Source: CAVSKL01 sp963728475 [NCBI: Candidatus Eiseniibacteriota bacterium]
GTDB lineage: Bacteria > Eisenbacteria > RBG-16-71-46 > JABDJR01
NCBI GenBank assembly: GCA_963728475.1
Contig: CAVSKL010000001.1
Location: forward strand, 62,001-126,000
Direction: 5' to 3'
DNA length: 64,000 bases
Shown: in pieces, positions 17,455 through 25,612 of the stretch
Layout of the letters: every line of letters starts with the position of its first letter
How positions within the stretch are numbered: the stretch's first letter is position 1
Position numbers and translations under genes: made by a program
Notes under the pieces: model-generated
Seen by the model: the letters and a program-made list of their open reading frames with translations, nothing else
Told to the model about the DNA's origin: nothing
Databases searched by the model: none

Positions 17455-18603
17455 ATGGCCACCGAACGCGATCCCGGAGAGGTCCCCGACCCGGCTGCCG
17501 AGGCCTCGGGAGGGAACGGAAGCGCCGTCGACCTCTCCGCGGCGCTCCTCGACGAAGCGGCGTCCCAATCCCCCCTCATCGACCCGAGGCTGGACAACCA
17601 GCAGCGGGTGGCGGCGGATCCCACCCGCGACATCGAGGAGCGGATCGAGGCCTACGAGGACATCTTCGAGTCGGAGGTGGGCGACACCGTGCTCACCCGC
17701 GCCCGCAACATCGAGCGCGAGGTGGGACTCCGGCAGATCTTCCTCAAGTTCGAGGGGGGTAACCCGAGCGGGAGCCAGAAGGACCGGATCGCCTTCGCCC
17801 AGGTCATGGACGCGCTCCGCCGGGGGTTCGACACCATCACCGTCGCCACCTGCGGGAACTTCGGAGCGGCGCTGGCGGTGGCGGCCCGTTTCGCCGGGCT
17901 GCGTTGCGTGATCTACATCCCGACCGGTTACCACTCCAAGCGGCTGCAGGAGATCGGAGGCCAGGGAGCGGAGGTCGAGCGGGTGGAGGGAGACTACGAA
18001 GCGGCGGTGGCGGAGTCGCAGGCGCGCGCCGAGCGGGAGGAGTTCTACGACGCGAACCCCGGCGGGCCCAACACCCCGCTCCAGCTTCGCGCCTACGGCG
18101 AGATCGCCTACGAGATCTACGACGAGCTTCGCGACGCCCCCGCCGCGGTGGCGGTTCCGGTCTCGAACGGCACCACCCTGGCCGGGATCTACAAGGGCTT
18201 CCTGAGCCTCCACCGCCGCGGCAAGACCTCGCGCATCCCGCGCATGATCGCGGGGTCCTCGTTCGGCAAGAACCCCATCGTCCAGGCCTTCGTGAAGAAC
18301 CTCACCTACTGCGAGGACCTGCGCCCGGCGGTGGTGAAGGAGACCCCGGTCAACGAGCCGCTCATCAACTGGCACTCCATCGACGGCGACTACGCCCTGG
18401 ACGCGATCCGGGACACCGGGGGCTGGGCGTCCTACGGCAGCGACAAGGCCATGCTGGGCTGGGCGCGCAAGGTGAGCGCCACCGAAGGGCTGAACGCGCT
18501 TCCCGCCTCCACCGCCGGCCTCATCGCCCTTCTCGACCGCCACGCGCGGGAACCCCTGGCCCCCGACCGCTACGTGGTGGTCCTCACCGGCAGGAAGATA
18601 TGA
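17455..18603 (+). CDS. Threonine-synthase-like PLP-dependent enzyme
   Basis: 382 residues of the fold-type II PLP family (threonine synthase, serine dehydratase, cysteine synthase). The cofactor lysine is in FEGGNPSGSQKDRIAFAQ; TVATCGNFGAALAVAARFAG carries the asparagine loop that contacts substrate; VSNGTTLAGIYKGF is the glycine-rich phosphate-binding loop. About 60 acidic residues precede the catalytic core. It overlaps the DUF1611 gene by four bases (ATGA) and opens the operon, so its substrate is probably an amino acid linked to the glutamate chemistry downstream. True threonine synthase activity is possible but no homoserine genes are nearby. Confidence 0.85.
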   Translation: MATERDPGEVPDPAAEASGGNGSAVDLSAALLDEAASQSPLIDPRLDNQQRVAADPTRDIEERIEAYEDIFESEVGDTVLTRARNIEREVGLRQIFLKFEGGNPSGSQKDRIAFAQVMDALRRGFDTITVATCGNFGAALAVAARFAGLRCVIYIPTGYHSKRLQEIGGQGAEVERVEGDYEAAVAESQARAEREEFYDANPGGPNTPLQLRAYGEIAYEIYDELRDAPAAVAVPVSNGTTLAGIYKGFLSLHRRGKTSRIPRMIAGSSFGKNPIVQAFVKNLTYCEDLRPAVVKETPVNEPLINWHSIDGDYALDAIRDTGGWASYGSDKAMLGWARKVSATEGLNALPASTAGLIALLDRHAREPLAPDRYVVVLTGRKI

Positions 18604-19709
18604 ACGGAACCACCGGGGCCGCGCCCCGCGCGTTTCCCGAGGGGAACGCGATCGTCTGGTGCGGGGGCGCCTTCGGCACCCCCAACGGGAAGACCGCCCA
18701 TGGGCTCGTCCGCCGCACTGCCCGTTACCGGGTGCTCTCGGTGGTGGACCCGTCCCGGGCCGGGGAGGACGCGGGGCGGATCCTCGACGGGCGCCCCGCC
18801 GGCATCCCGGTCCTGGGATCGCTCTCCGAGGCCCTGGCCGCGGCGCCGGAGCCCGCCACCCACCTGGTGATCGGGCTCGCCCCCGACGGGGGCCGCCTTC
18901 CCCCCGAGGGGCGGAAGGCGGTGCTGGAGGCGATCGACGCGGGGCTGAACGTGGACTCCGGCCTCCACGACTTCCTCTCCGAAGACCCGGAGATCGCGGC
19001 CAGGGCCTCGGCCCGGGGAGTGGCCCTGCGGGACGTACGGAAGCCCCCTCCCCGGAAGGACCTCCACTTCTTCAGCGGAAAGATCGAGGAGGTGACCGCG
19101 TTCACGGTGGCGGTTCTCGGCACCGACTCGGCGGTGGGCAAGCGCACCACCGCCTGGGTGCTGGCCGACGCCTACGCCGCCCTCGGCGTCCACGCCGAGG
19201 TGATCGGCACCGGCCAGACCGCCTGGATGCAGGGGGTGCGGTTCGGGATCATCCTCGACTCCCTGGTGAACGACTTCCTCTCCGGCGAGATCGAGCACGC
19301 GGTCCACTCCGCCTGGCGCGAGACCGGGGCCGCGGTGCTCATCATCGAGGGCCAGGGCAGCCTCATGAACCCCGCCTATCCGGGAGGGTACGAGATCCTG
19401 GCCGCGGCCCGCCCCGACGCCATCGTGCTCCAGCACGCCCCGGCGCGGCTCGAGTACGACGGCTTCCCCGGCTACGCCATGGACCCGGTGGAGGTCCAGA
19501 TCCGCGCGCTCGAGATCCTCTCGAAACGAAAGGTGGCGGCGATCACGGTGAACCACGAAGGGCTGCGCCCGGAGGAGATTCCCGCCGTTTGCGCCGAGCT
19601 GACCCGCGCCACCGGGCTCCCGGCGGTGGACGTGCTCCGCGACGGGGCGGGCCGGGTGGTGGAGGCGCTGGCCCCGCTCCGGGCCCGGGGGAAGGCGGGA
19701 CGCCCATGA
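18600..19709 (+). CDS. DUF1611-family protein, DgcN-like (putative glutamate N-acetyltransferase)
   Basis: 369 residues. The N-terminal half (to about 130) is a Rossmann-like domain: YRVLSVVDPSRAGEDAGRIL, THLVIGLAPDGG. The C-terminal half is P-loop-like: AVLGTDSAVGKRTTAWVLAD, VIGTGQTAWMQGVRFGIILD, LIIEGQGSLMNPAYPGGYEI. This architecture defines DUF1611. The characterised member DgcN N-acetylates D-glutamate in marine bacteria and works with the epimerase DgcA. An enolase-superfamily epimerase lies two genes downstream, which supports that reading. The ATG overlaps the preceding stop and its TGA overlaps the next ATG. The exact substrate is inferred. Confidence 0.82.
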   Translation: MNGTTGAAPRAFPEGNAIVWCGGAFGTPNGKTAHGLVRRTARYRVLSVVDPSRAGEDAGRILDGRPAGIPVLGSLSEALAAAPEPATHLVIGLAPDGGRLPPEGRKAVLEAIDAGLNVDSGLHDFLSEDPEIAARASARGVALRDVRKPPPRKDLHFFSGKIEEVTAFTVAVLGTDSAVGKRTTAWVLADAYAALGVHAEVIGTGQTAWMQGVRFGIILDSLVNDFLSGEIEHAVHSAWRETGAAVLIIEGQGSLMNPAYPGGYEILAAARPDAIVLQHAPARLEYDGFPGYAMDPVEVQIRALEILSKRKVAAITVNHEGLRPEEIPAVCAELTRATGLPAVDVLRDGAGRVVEALAPLRARGKAGRP

Positions 19710-22135
19710 CCGAGAACCGCCGGCGCGGTCCCGACCGCCGCGGCGAATCCCGGAACGCTTCCCCCGGCCGCCGCGCCGCCGACCGCGGGAAGGGCCCGGC
19801 CGGCGGCAACGCCCTGGCCCGGGTCCTGGTGTGGGACCGCGTCGTGGTGGGCCCGCCCCGGCTGGAGAAGCGGCGGGTGATCACCCCCTACACGGTGGAG
19901 CGGGGCAAGGAGAGCGAGACCCTGGACCTCATCTACCGGTACGAGGAGGACGTCTTCGACCCCGCCGACCCCGAATCGGCGAACCTGGCCGCCATGGTCA
20001 CCGCACAGCTCGCGCTCAACTACGGGCTGTTCGCGCGGGAGATCGTCTTCCACGGGCCTTTCGACCGCGCCGACCGGCGGTTCCTGGCCGACATGGCCCA
20101 GAACACCGCCCGCGAGATCTACGTGAAGAAGCTCCTGGAGCCGAACCCGCTCCTGGTGGAGGGGGCGTCGGGGTTCCGGGCGGAGGAGCGTGAGAGCTAC
20201 CTCCAGGCCGCGCTCACCTTCCCCGAGGCCTCGGACGGGGCCGCCAAGGCCCCACGGCCCCGCCCGTGGTCCGCCGACCCCAACCGGTACGCGGTGCTCT
20301 CCAGCGGCGGCAAGGACAGCCTGTTGAGTTACGGGCTCCTGGGGGAGCTGGGCAAGGACGCGCACGCGGTGTTCGTGAACGAGTCGGGCAAGCACTGGTT
20401 CACCGCGCTCAACGCCCACCGGAGCCTGGCCGCGGCCACGCCGCGGACCACCTCGCGGGTGTGGACCAACTCCGACCGCCTCTTCGCCTGGATGGCCCGG
20501 CGCCTCCCGTTCGTGCGGCCGGATTTCCAGAAGGTGCGCGCCGACGAGTACCCGGTCCGGCTCTGGACGGTGGCGGTGTTCCTGTTCGGGGCGCTTCCGG
20601 TGATGAGGAAGCGCGGCCTGGGGCGGCTGGTGATCGGGGACGAGTACGACACCACCCGCCGCATGACCCGGGACGGCGTCCCCCACTACGACGGGCTCTA
20701 CGACCAGAGCGTGTACTTCGACACCGCGCTCAGCCGCTACTTCGGCCGCAAGGGCTGGCGGGTGGCGCAGTTCTCCATCCTTCGCCACCTGTCGGAACTC
20801 CTGATCCAGAAGATCCTCACCGAGCGGTATCCCGAACTCCAGAAGGACCAGGTGTCGTGCCACGCCGCCCACATGGAGGGGGAACGGGTGCGGCCGTGCG
20901 GGTCGTGCGAAAAGTGCCGGCGGATCGTGTCCATGCTCGCGGTGCTGGGGGCCGACCCCGCCCGCTGCGGCTACGGCCCCGAGCAGGTGAAGAGCAGCCT
21001 GGCCTCGATCGCGGCCAAGGGGGTGGCCCAGGACGCGGAGGACGCCCAGGAGCTGGCGTTCCTGCTCAAGGAGAAGGGGCTGGTCGGGACCACCGGCGCC
21101 GCCTTCACCGCCAAGGAGCATCCCGAGGTGCTCATGCTCCGGTTCGACCGGGACCGGGCGCCGGCCAACGCGATGCCGGTGGAGCTCCGCGAGCCCCTCT
21201 ACCGGATCTACCTGGAACACGCCCGGGGGGCCGCGCGCAAGAGCGGCCGCATGTGGATCGAGTTCGACCCGCTCAACGACCCCGACCGGGAGCGTCCCTA
21301 TCCCTTCGCCGCCCCCGCCCTTCCCGGGGGGGGCGCCGGCGCGGGCGCCGGGGACCGGGACTTCGTGCTCGGGATGATGAACTGGCCCCAGGCCGAAGCC
21401 CGGTTGAAGCAGGTGGACGTGGCGCTCCTCCCGGTGGGCTCCATCGAGCAGCACGGCCCGCACCTGCCGCTGGACACCGACGCCTTCGACGCCGACTACC
21501 TCGCGCGCGAGGTGGCGCGAGGCTGCAGCGAGCCCCGGCCGCTGGTGCTCCCCCTCATCCCCTACGGGGTCTCGTACCATCACGACGACTTCAAGGGGAC
21601 CCTGAGCATCAGCCCCGAGGCGCTCTCCCGGCTGGTTTTCGAGGTGGGAATGAGCGCGGCCCGAAACGGCGTCACCAAGCTCGTGATCGTCAACGGCCAC
21701 GGCGGCAACTCCCCCGCGCTCCAATTCGCGGCCCAGATGATCAACCGCGACGCCCAGATCTTCACCTGCGTGGACACCGGGGAGTCGAGCGATTCCGAGA
21801 TCAACGCCCTCACCGAGACCCCCAACGACGTGCACGCGGGGGAAATCGAGACCAGCACCACCCTCGCGGTGCGGCCGGACCTGGTCGATCTGGCCAAGGC
21901 CAAGCGCATGGTGCCCCGGTTCTCCAACCGCTACCTGGAGTTCACCTCCAGCCACAGCGTGAGCTGGTACGCGCGCACCTCGCGGCTCTCGGCCAGCGGG
22001 ATCATGGGCGATCCGACCAAGGCCAGCCGGGAGAAGGGCGAGCGGATGTGGGCGATCATGGTGAAGAACCTGGTGGAGCTGGTCGAGGACATCAAGGGGA
22101 TGAGCCTGGACGAGATCCACTACACCCGCCGCTGA
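19706..22135 (+). CDS. Fusion of a MurL-like PP-loop domain and a creatininase-family amidohydrolase
   Basis: 809 residues. Residues 1-35 are charged and disordered. Residues about 35-530 resemble MurL, the ATP-dependent epimerase of UDP-MurNAc-L-Ala-L-Glu: a helical entry domain (ALNYGLFAREIVFHGPFDRA), a PP-loop SGGKDS at 200-205, GDEYDTTRRM, and a cysteine cluster RPCGSCEKCRRI. The PP-loop fits adenylation of a carboxylate. Residues about 557-809 are creatininase-like: VALLPVGSIEQHGPHLPLDTDAF (metal-binding Glu, His, Asp), VIVNGHGGNSPALQF and NDVHAGEIETSTTLAV. Such enzymes hydrolyse cyclic or formyl amides. A glycine-rich linker (about 540-550) separates the halves. I know of no described protein with this pairing. 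The MurL assignment is from motif memory only. Confidence 0.75.
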   Translation: MTENRRRGPDRRGESRNASPGRRAADRGKGPAGGNALARVLVWDRVVVGPPRLEKRRVITPYTVERGKESETLDLIYRYEEDVFDPADPESANLAAMVTAQLALNYGLFAREIVFHGPFDRADRRFLADMAQNTAREIYVKKLLEPNPLLVEGASGFRAEERESYLQAALTFPEASDGAAKAPRPRPWSADPNRYAVLSSGGKDSLLSYGLLGELGKDAHAVFVNESGKHWFTALNAHRSLAAATPRTTSRVWTNSDRLFAWMARRLPFVRPDFQKVRADEYPVRLWTVAVFLFGALPVMRKRGLGRLVIGDEYDTTRRMTRDGVPHYDGLYDQSVYFDTALSRYFGRKGWRVAQFSILRHLSELLIQKILTERYPELQKDQVSCHAAHMEGERVRPCGSCEKCRRIVSMLAVLGADPARCGYGPEQVKSSLASIAAKGVAQDAEDAQELAFLLKEKGLVGTTGAAFTAKEHPEVLMLRFDRDRAPANAMPVELREPLYRIYLEHARGAARKSGRMWIEFDPLNDPDRERPYPFAAPALPGGGAGAGAGDRDFVLGMMNWPQAEARLKQVDVALLPVGSIEQHGPHLPLDTDAFDADYLAREVARGCSEPRPLVLPLIPYGVSYHHDDFKGTLSISPEALSRLVFEVGMSAARNGVTKLVIVNGHGGNSPALQFAAQMINRDAQIFTCVDTGESSDSEINALTETPNDVHAGEIETSTTLAVRPDLVDLAKAKRMVPRFSNRYLEFTSSHSVSWYARTSRLSASGIMGDPTKASREKGERMWAIMVKNLVELVEDIKGMSLDEIHYTRR

Positions 22136-22145
22136 CGATTCCCCC

Positions 22146-23213
22146 ATGAAGATCACCCGGGTGGAGGCATGGCCGGTCGAGATGGAACTCACCGAGCCCT
22201 ATGCCATCGCCTACGAGGCGGTGGAGCGCACGGTGAACGTGTTCCTGCGGGTGGAGACCGACGCCGGGCCGACCGGGTTCGGGTGTTCCGCCCCCGACTT
22301 CGCGGTGACCGGAGAGACCCCCGAGTCGGTGCTGGAGGCCGCGGCCTCGGTGTTCGCCCCCGGCCTGGCCGGCGAGGATCCCCTCCGCTGGACGTTTCTC
22401 CTGGAGAGGGTGCGGAGCGGCATGGAGTTCCGCCCCGCCGCCCTGGCCGGCCTGGACATGGCGCTCTTCGACATCCTGGGGAAGGCGGCGGGAGTGCCGG
22501 TTTGGAAGCTCCTGGGGGGGTATCGCACCTCCATCGAGACCTCGGTCACCGTCGGCATCCTCCCCGAGGCGGAGACGGTGGCCCGCGCCCGCGGCCGCGT
22601 GGCCGAGGGGTTCCGGCGGATCAAGCTCAAGGGGGGCCTCGACGTGGACCTGGACATCGCCCGGGTGCGGCGGGTGCGCGAGGCGGTGGGAGACGCGGTG
22701 GAGCTGCGCTTCGACGCCAACCAGGGCTACACCGTGGACCAGGCCTTGCGGTTCGTGGCCGGGGTGCGCGAGGCGCGGATCGAGATCCTGGAGCAGCCTA
22801 CCCCGCGGGGCGAGCCGGATCTCATGGGCCGGGTCACCAGCCAGGTGCCGATCCCGGTCATGGCCGACGAGAGCCTGATGACGCTCCGCGACGTCTACAA
22901 CCTGGCCCGGCGCGAGCTGGCGGACATGGTGAACGTGAAGCTCATGAAGGTGGGGGGGATCTCCGAGGCGCTCCAGATCAACGCGGTCGCGCGTTCCGCC
23001 GGCCTCGAGGTCATGGTGGGCTGCATGGACGAGGCCGCGCTCGCCATCTCCGCCGGCCTCCACTTCGCGCTCGCCCGTCCCAACGTGGTCTACGCGGACC
23101 TGGACGGGCACCTGGGGCTGATCGGCGATCCTTCGGCGGGGGCGGTGGAATTGCGCGGCGGCGTGCTCCACCCCTCCGGCCGGCCCGGGTTCGGGTTCGA
23201 GCCGGCGGGGTGA
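22146..23213 (+). CDS. Enolase-superfamily dipeptide epimerase, L-Ala-D/L-Glu epimerase or DgcA-like
   Basis: 355 residues. The N-terminal capping domain includes PYAIAYEAVERTVNVFLRVE and FGCSAPDFAVTGETPESVL, the substrate-specificity loop of Ala-Glu epimerases. The barrel has IKLKGGLDVDLD (catalytic Lys in the KxK-like motif), ELRFDANQGY (metal Asp), EILEQP (metal Glu), MADESLMT (metal Asp) and VNVKLMKVGGI (second catalytic Lys). It racemises the alpha-carbon of a glutamate residue, either in murein-derived L-Ala-D-Glu or in N-acetylglutamate. Both fit the operon. It starts ten bases after the fusion gene with no clear ribosome site, so coupling is likely. Confidence 0.88.
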   Translation: MKITRVEAWPVEMELTEPYAIAYEAVERTVNVFLRVETDAGPTGFGCSAPDFAVTGETPESVLEAAASVFAPGLAGEDPLRWTFLLERVRSGMEFRPAALAGLDMALFDILGKAAGVPVWKLLGGYRTSIETSVTVGILPEAETVARARGRVAEGFRRIKLKGGLDVDLDIARVRRVREAVGDAVELRFDANQGYTVDQALRFVAGVREARIEILEQPTPRGEPDLMGRVTSQVPIPVMADESLMTLRDVYNLARRELADMVNVKLMKVGGISEALQINAVARSAGLEVMVGCMDEAALAISAGLHFALARPNVVYADLDGHLGLIGDPSAGAVELRGGVLHPSGRPGFGFEPAG

Positions 23214-23229
23214 GGAAGGGAGGAGATCG

Positions 23230-23778
23230 ATGGGCGATCGCGCGCCGCGGGAGCGGTTCGGGCCGGGGTTGATCCAGGTCTACACCGGGGACGGCAAGGG
23301 CAAGACCACCGCCGCGGTGGGCCTGGGGCTTCGCGCCGCCGGCCACGGGTTCCGGGTGTTCCTCCTCCAGTTCATGAAGGGGGACCCGGAGTACGGCGAG
23401 CTTCTCGCGCTGCGCCGCGTGCCCGGCTTCGAGTTCGAGCAGTACGGTCGGCGGAGCTTCGTGAAGTGGCGGGAACCCGATCCCGAGGACCTCGGCCCGG
23501 CCGCCGCGGGCATGGAGCGAGCGGGCGCGCTCCTGCGCGCCGCCCGCCACGACCTGGTGATCCTGGACGAGATCCTGTGCGCGGTGGATTACGGCCTGGT
23601 GCCGGAGGTGGAGGTGCTGGCGCTCCTTGATCTCAAACCGGCGGGGATGGAGCTGGTGCTCACCGGTCGCGACGCCGGCCCCTCGATCCTGGCCCGGGCC
23701 GATCTCGTGACCGAGATGCGCGAGGTCCGCCATCCCTTCACCCGCGGGATACCGGCGCGAAAAGGAATCGAGTTCTAG
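23230..23778 (+). CDS. cobO: Cob(I)yrinic acid a,c-diamide adenosyltransferase, CobO/BtuR family
   Basis: 182-residue P-loop enzyme that attaches the 5'-deoxyadenosyl group of ATP to reduced corrinoid. Motifs: GLIQVYTGDGKGKTTAAVGL (the reversed phosphate loop typical of CobA/CobO), GFRVFLLQFMKG, and LVILDEILCAVDYGLV (Walker B region). Strong ribosome site GGGAGGAG before the ATG at 23230. It follows the epimerase by 16 bases and is probably in the same transcript, though no other cobalamin gene is present. This may hint that an adenosylcobalamin enzyme is used nearby, or only that the gene is an operon passenger. Confidence 0.93.
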   Translation: MGDRAPRERFGPGLIQVYTGDGKGKTTAAVGLGLRAAGHGFRVFLLQFMKGDPEYGELLALRRVPGFEFEQYGRRSFVKWREPDPEDLGPAAAGMERAGALLRAARHDLVILDEILCAVDYGLVPEVEVLALLDLKPAGMELVLTGRDAGPSILARADLVTEMREVRHPFTRGIPARKGIEF

Positions 23779-24188
23779 CGGTCCCTCAAAGAGCCGGACC
23801 CGGCCGGGTTCGGAGCGCCGCCGGCCGGCCGGTCGCGCCGGGAAGCGATCGGTCTTCCCCGGGCCCCGCGTCCTCGAGGATCAGTCGCCGCTTCCATCTT
23901 CTGGGTCTGGATGAGCTGACCCTGCAGCCGGCGTTCCTCGGTCACGTCGCGACCGATGGCCGAGGCCCCGGCCACCTCCCCGCCGGGACCGTAGACCGGG
24001 GAGACGGTCAACGAGATGTGGACCCGGGTCCCGTCCTTGCGCGATCGGACCGCGTGGTACTGCTCAACCCGTTCGCCGCCGGCCAGGCGAGCCAGGATGC
24101 GGGGGAGTTCGCCGCACATCTCGGGGGGAACGATGATCGAGATCGGGCGGCCGGGGGAAGCGGAAACGGCGCCCCCCGGCAGGCTCAC
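23775..24188 (-). pseudogene. PAS-domain/histidine-kinase fragment
   Basis: 137-residue frame. The readable part GRPISIIVPPEMCGELPRIL through YHAVRSRKDGTRVHISLTVS and GASAIGRDVTEERRLQGQLI is the second half of a PAS domain plus its PAC helix. It ends at QTQKMEA, where hybrid sensor kinases normally continue into the dimerisation helix. Both the first PAS strands and the entire kinase core are missing; after KMEA the sequence is low-complexity Arg/Gly/Pro. The GTG at 24188 overlaps the response regulator stop as GTGA, so it may still be translated. It is most likely the relic of the regulator's partner kinase. Confidence 0.6.
23789..23818. repeat. Intergenic repeat, copy B of four
   Basis: The element reads aagaGCCGGACCCGGCCGGG then TTCGGAGCGC, aligning with copies at 3779, 46670 and 58382. 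It starts 11 bases after the cobO stop and lies within the degenerate 3' part of the PAS fragment. Confidence 0.45.
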
Positions 24189-24958
24189 TCGTTCTCCCCA
24201 TCCAGCGCCAGAAGCCCCCGCCGCACCGCGAAGCGGACGAGATCGCTCTGGCCCTTCAGGTTCAACTTGCGGAACATGCTCGCCCGATGGCTCTCGACGG
24301 TCCGCGGGCTGATGAAGAGCCGCTTGGCGATCTCGACGCTGGTATGCCCCTCGGCCACCAGGTGGAAGACCTCCCGCTCCCGCTCGGTCAGGGAATCGTA
24401 CGGGTCCTCGGCAGGATGGCGCGCCATCTCCAGGAAGACCGAAAGTCCCCGATCCGAGTAAGGCCGGCTCAGGTAGTGCTGTCCCCGCGACGCCTGCCGC
24501 ACCGCCTCCAGGAGCTCCCCGGCATGGGACTTCTTGAGCACGTAGCCCAACGCCCCCGCGCGCAGGGCCTCGGCCACGTGCCGCTCCTGGGTGAGGGTGG
24601 AGAGGATCACCACCCGGGTGTCCGGGCGACGGCGGGTCACCTTGCGGGTGATCTCGAGCCCGTCCAGCCCCGGCATCGCGTAGTCCACCACCAGCACGTC
24701 CGGGGCGAGCCCGGAGACCATGCCCGGAACCTCCAGCCCGTCGGCGGCCGTCCCCACCACTTCCAGATCGGGTTCCGTGTCGAGGAGAAGCTCCAGGGCC
24801 TGGAGCACCACCCGCTGGTCGTCGGCGACCACCAGCCGGACCGGTTCGGGACGGGTGACCGGCTCCCGGGGCTCCTCCTCGGGGACGGCCGAGGACGTGG
24901 GGGGATGCGAGGCGAGGGCAACGCGGCCGGTCAGGGACTTGACGACCTGGGTATCCAT
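24185..24958 (-). CDS. NarL/FixJ-family response regulator
   Basis: 257 residues. Residues about 40-155 are a receiver domain: VRLVVADDQRVVLQALELLL (acidic pocket), DVLVVDYAMPGLDGLEITRK with the phospho-accepting Asp in VVDYAMPG, VVILSTLTQ, and GYVLKKSHAGELLEAV with the conserved Lys. Residues about 190-250 are a LuxR-type helix-turn-helix, LTEREREVFHLVAEGHTSVE to TVESHRASMFRKLNLKGQSD. A 35-residue unstructured leader precedes the receiver. The ATG at 24958 follows GGAGGTGAAAAC. The overlapping downstream gene is a broken PAS-kinase fragment, so this regulator probably relies on a kinase encoded elsewhere. Confidence 0.94.
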   Translation of the reverse strand: MDTQVVKSLTGRVALASHPPTSSAVPEEEPREPVTRPEPVRLVVADDQRVVLQALELLLDTEPDLEVVGTAADGLEVPGMVSGLAPDVLVVDYAMPGLDGLEITRKVTRRRPDTRVVILSTLTQERHVAEALRAGALGYVLKKSHAGELLEAVRQASRGQHYLSRPYSDRGLSVFLEMARHPAEDPYDSLTEREREVFHLVAEGHTSVEIAKRLFISPRTVESHRASMFRKLNLKGQSDLVRFAVRRGLLALDGENE

Positions 24959-25109
24959 GTTTTCACCTCCGTGTCGGCGCCGACGGAAAAATGCATCCTA
25001 CAAAGCTGACTAGTACCGGCGCGACAAGGCGATAGCAGGCTAAATGCGTGCCGACCCCTACTCCCAGCCTACTCGTTTTGTCCGAAATGTTTCACCAGGA
25101 ATTTCGAAC

Positions 25110-25149
25110 TTGCCCCTGGTCGCCCTGGTGTATATAGTCACTAATACAC
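25110..25149 (+). promoter_or_regulatory. Promoter with embedded palindromic operator for the GntR-ABC operon
   Basis: A -35 box TTGCCC (25110-25115) is separated by 17 bases from a -10 box TATAGT (25133-25138). A palindrome GTGTAT-N10-ATACAC spans 25128-25149 and covers the -10 box. This matches the layout of YtrA-subfamily GntR operators, so the regulator encoded 20 bases downstream probably represses its own operon. Confidence 0.6.
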
Positions 25150-25168
25150 TACGGACCCGGGAGCCTCA

Positions 25169-25612
25169 ATGCTCATCGTGCTCGATCCCCATAGCGGCGT
25201 GCCCATGTACCGCCAGCTCATGGACCAGATCAAGTTCCACGTCACCAGCGGGTTGCTGCGCCCGGGAGAGGAGCTGCCGTCCACCCGGGCCCTCTCCGCG
25301 GACCTGGGTCTGAACCCCATGACCGTGAGCAAGGCCTATGGACTCCTGGAACGGGAAGGGGTGGTGGCCCGGCGGCCGGGACTTCCCCTGGTGGTCCCGG
25401 AACGGGCCGCTCGAACCCAGGAGGCGGAGCGGATGGAACAGCTGAAGCAAAGCCTGGCCTCCACCGTGGTGGTGGTGCGCCAGCTCGGTATCCCTCCCGA
25501 GGAGGCGCTGCGCGCCTTCCGGGATCTGCTGGAGGAGCCCGAAGGCAACGGCTTCCCCGGCGGGACCCCGGACGAATCCGGCGACGGCCGGGATGTGGAG
25601 GCATCCTCATGA
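25169..25612 (+). CDS. GntR-family regulator, YtrA subfamily
   Basis: 147 residues. The winged helix-turn-helix occupies residues about 8-75: PMYRQLMDQIKFHVTSGLLR, GEELPSTRALSADLGLNPMT, VSKAYGLLEREGVV. The short C-terminal helical tail without a ligand domain is the mark of the YtrA subfamily, which typically controls adjacent ABC transporter genes. The ATG at 25169 is 20 bases from the promoter-operator palindrome. Its TGA overlaps the ABC ATPase ATG. Confidence 0.92.
   Translation: MLIVLDPHSGVPMYRQLMDQIKFHVTSGLLRPGEELPSTRALSADLGLNPMTVSKAYGLLEREGVVARRPGLPLVVPERAARTQEAERMEQLKQSLASTVVVVRQLGIPPEEALRAFRDLLEEPEGNGFPGGTPDESGDGRDVEASS

Noticed and set aside
19472-22192. A 906-codon open frame on the minus strand opposite the fusion gene, and similar long antisense frames elsewhere
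   Set aside because: Low-complexity His/Arg/Gly/Pro translations without motifs, caused by high G+C at third positions of the real genes on the other strand.
23214-23229. Cobalamin riboswitch before cobO
   Set aside because: Only 16 bases separate cobO from the preceding gene, too short for any B12 riboswitch, and no B12 box is seen there or ahead of the operon.
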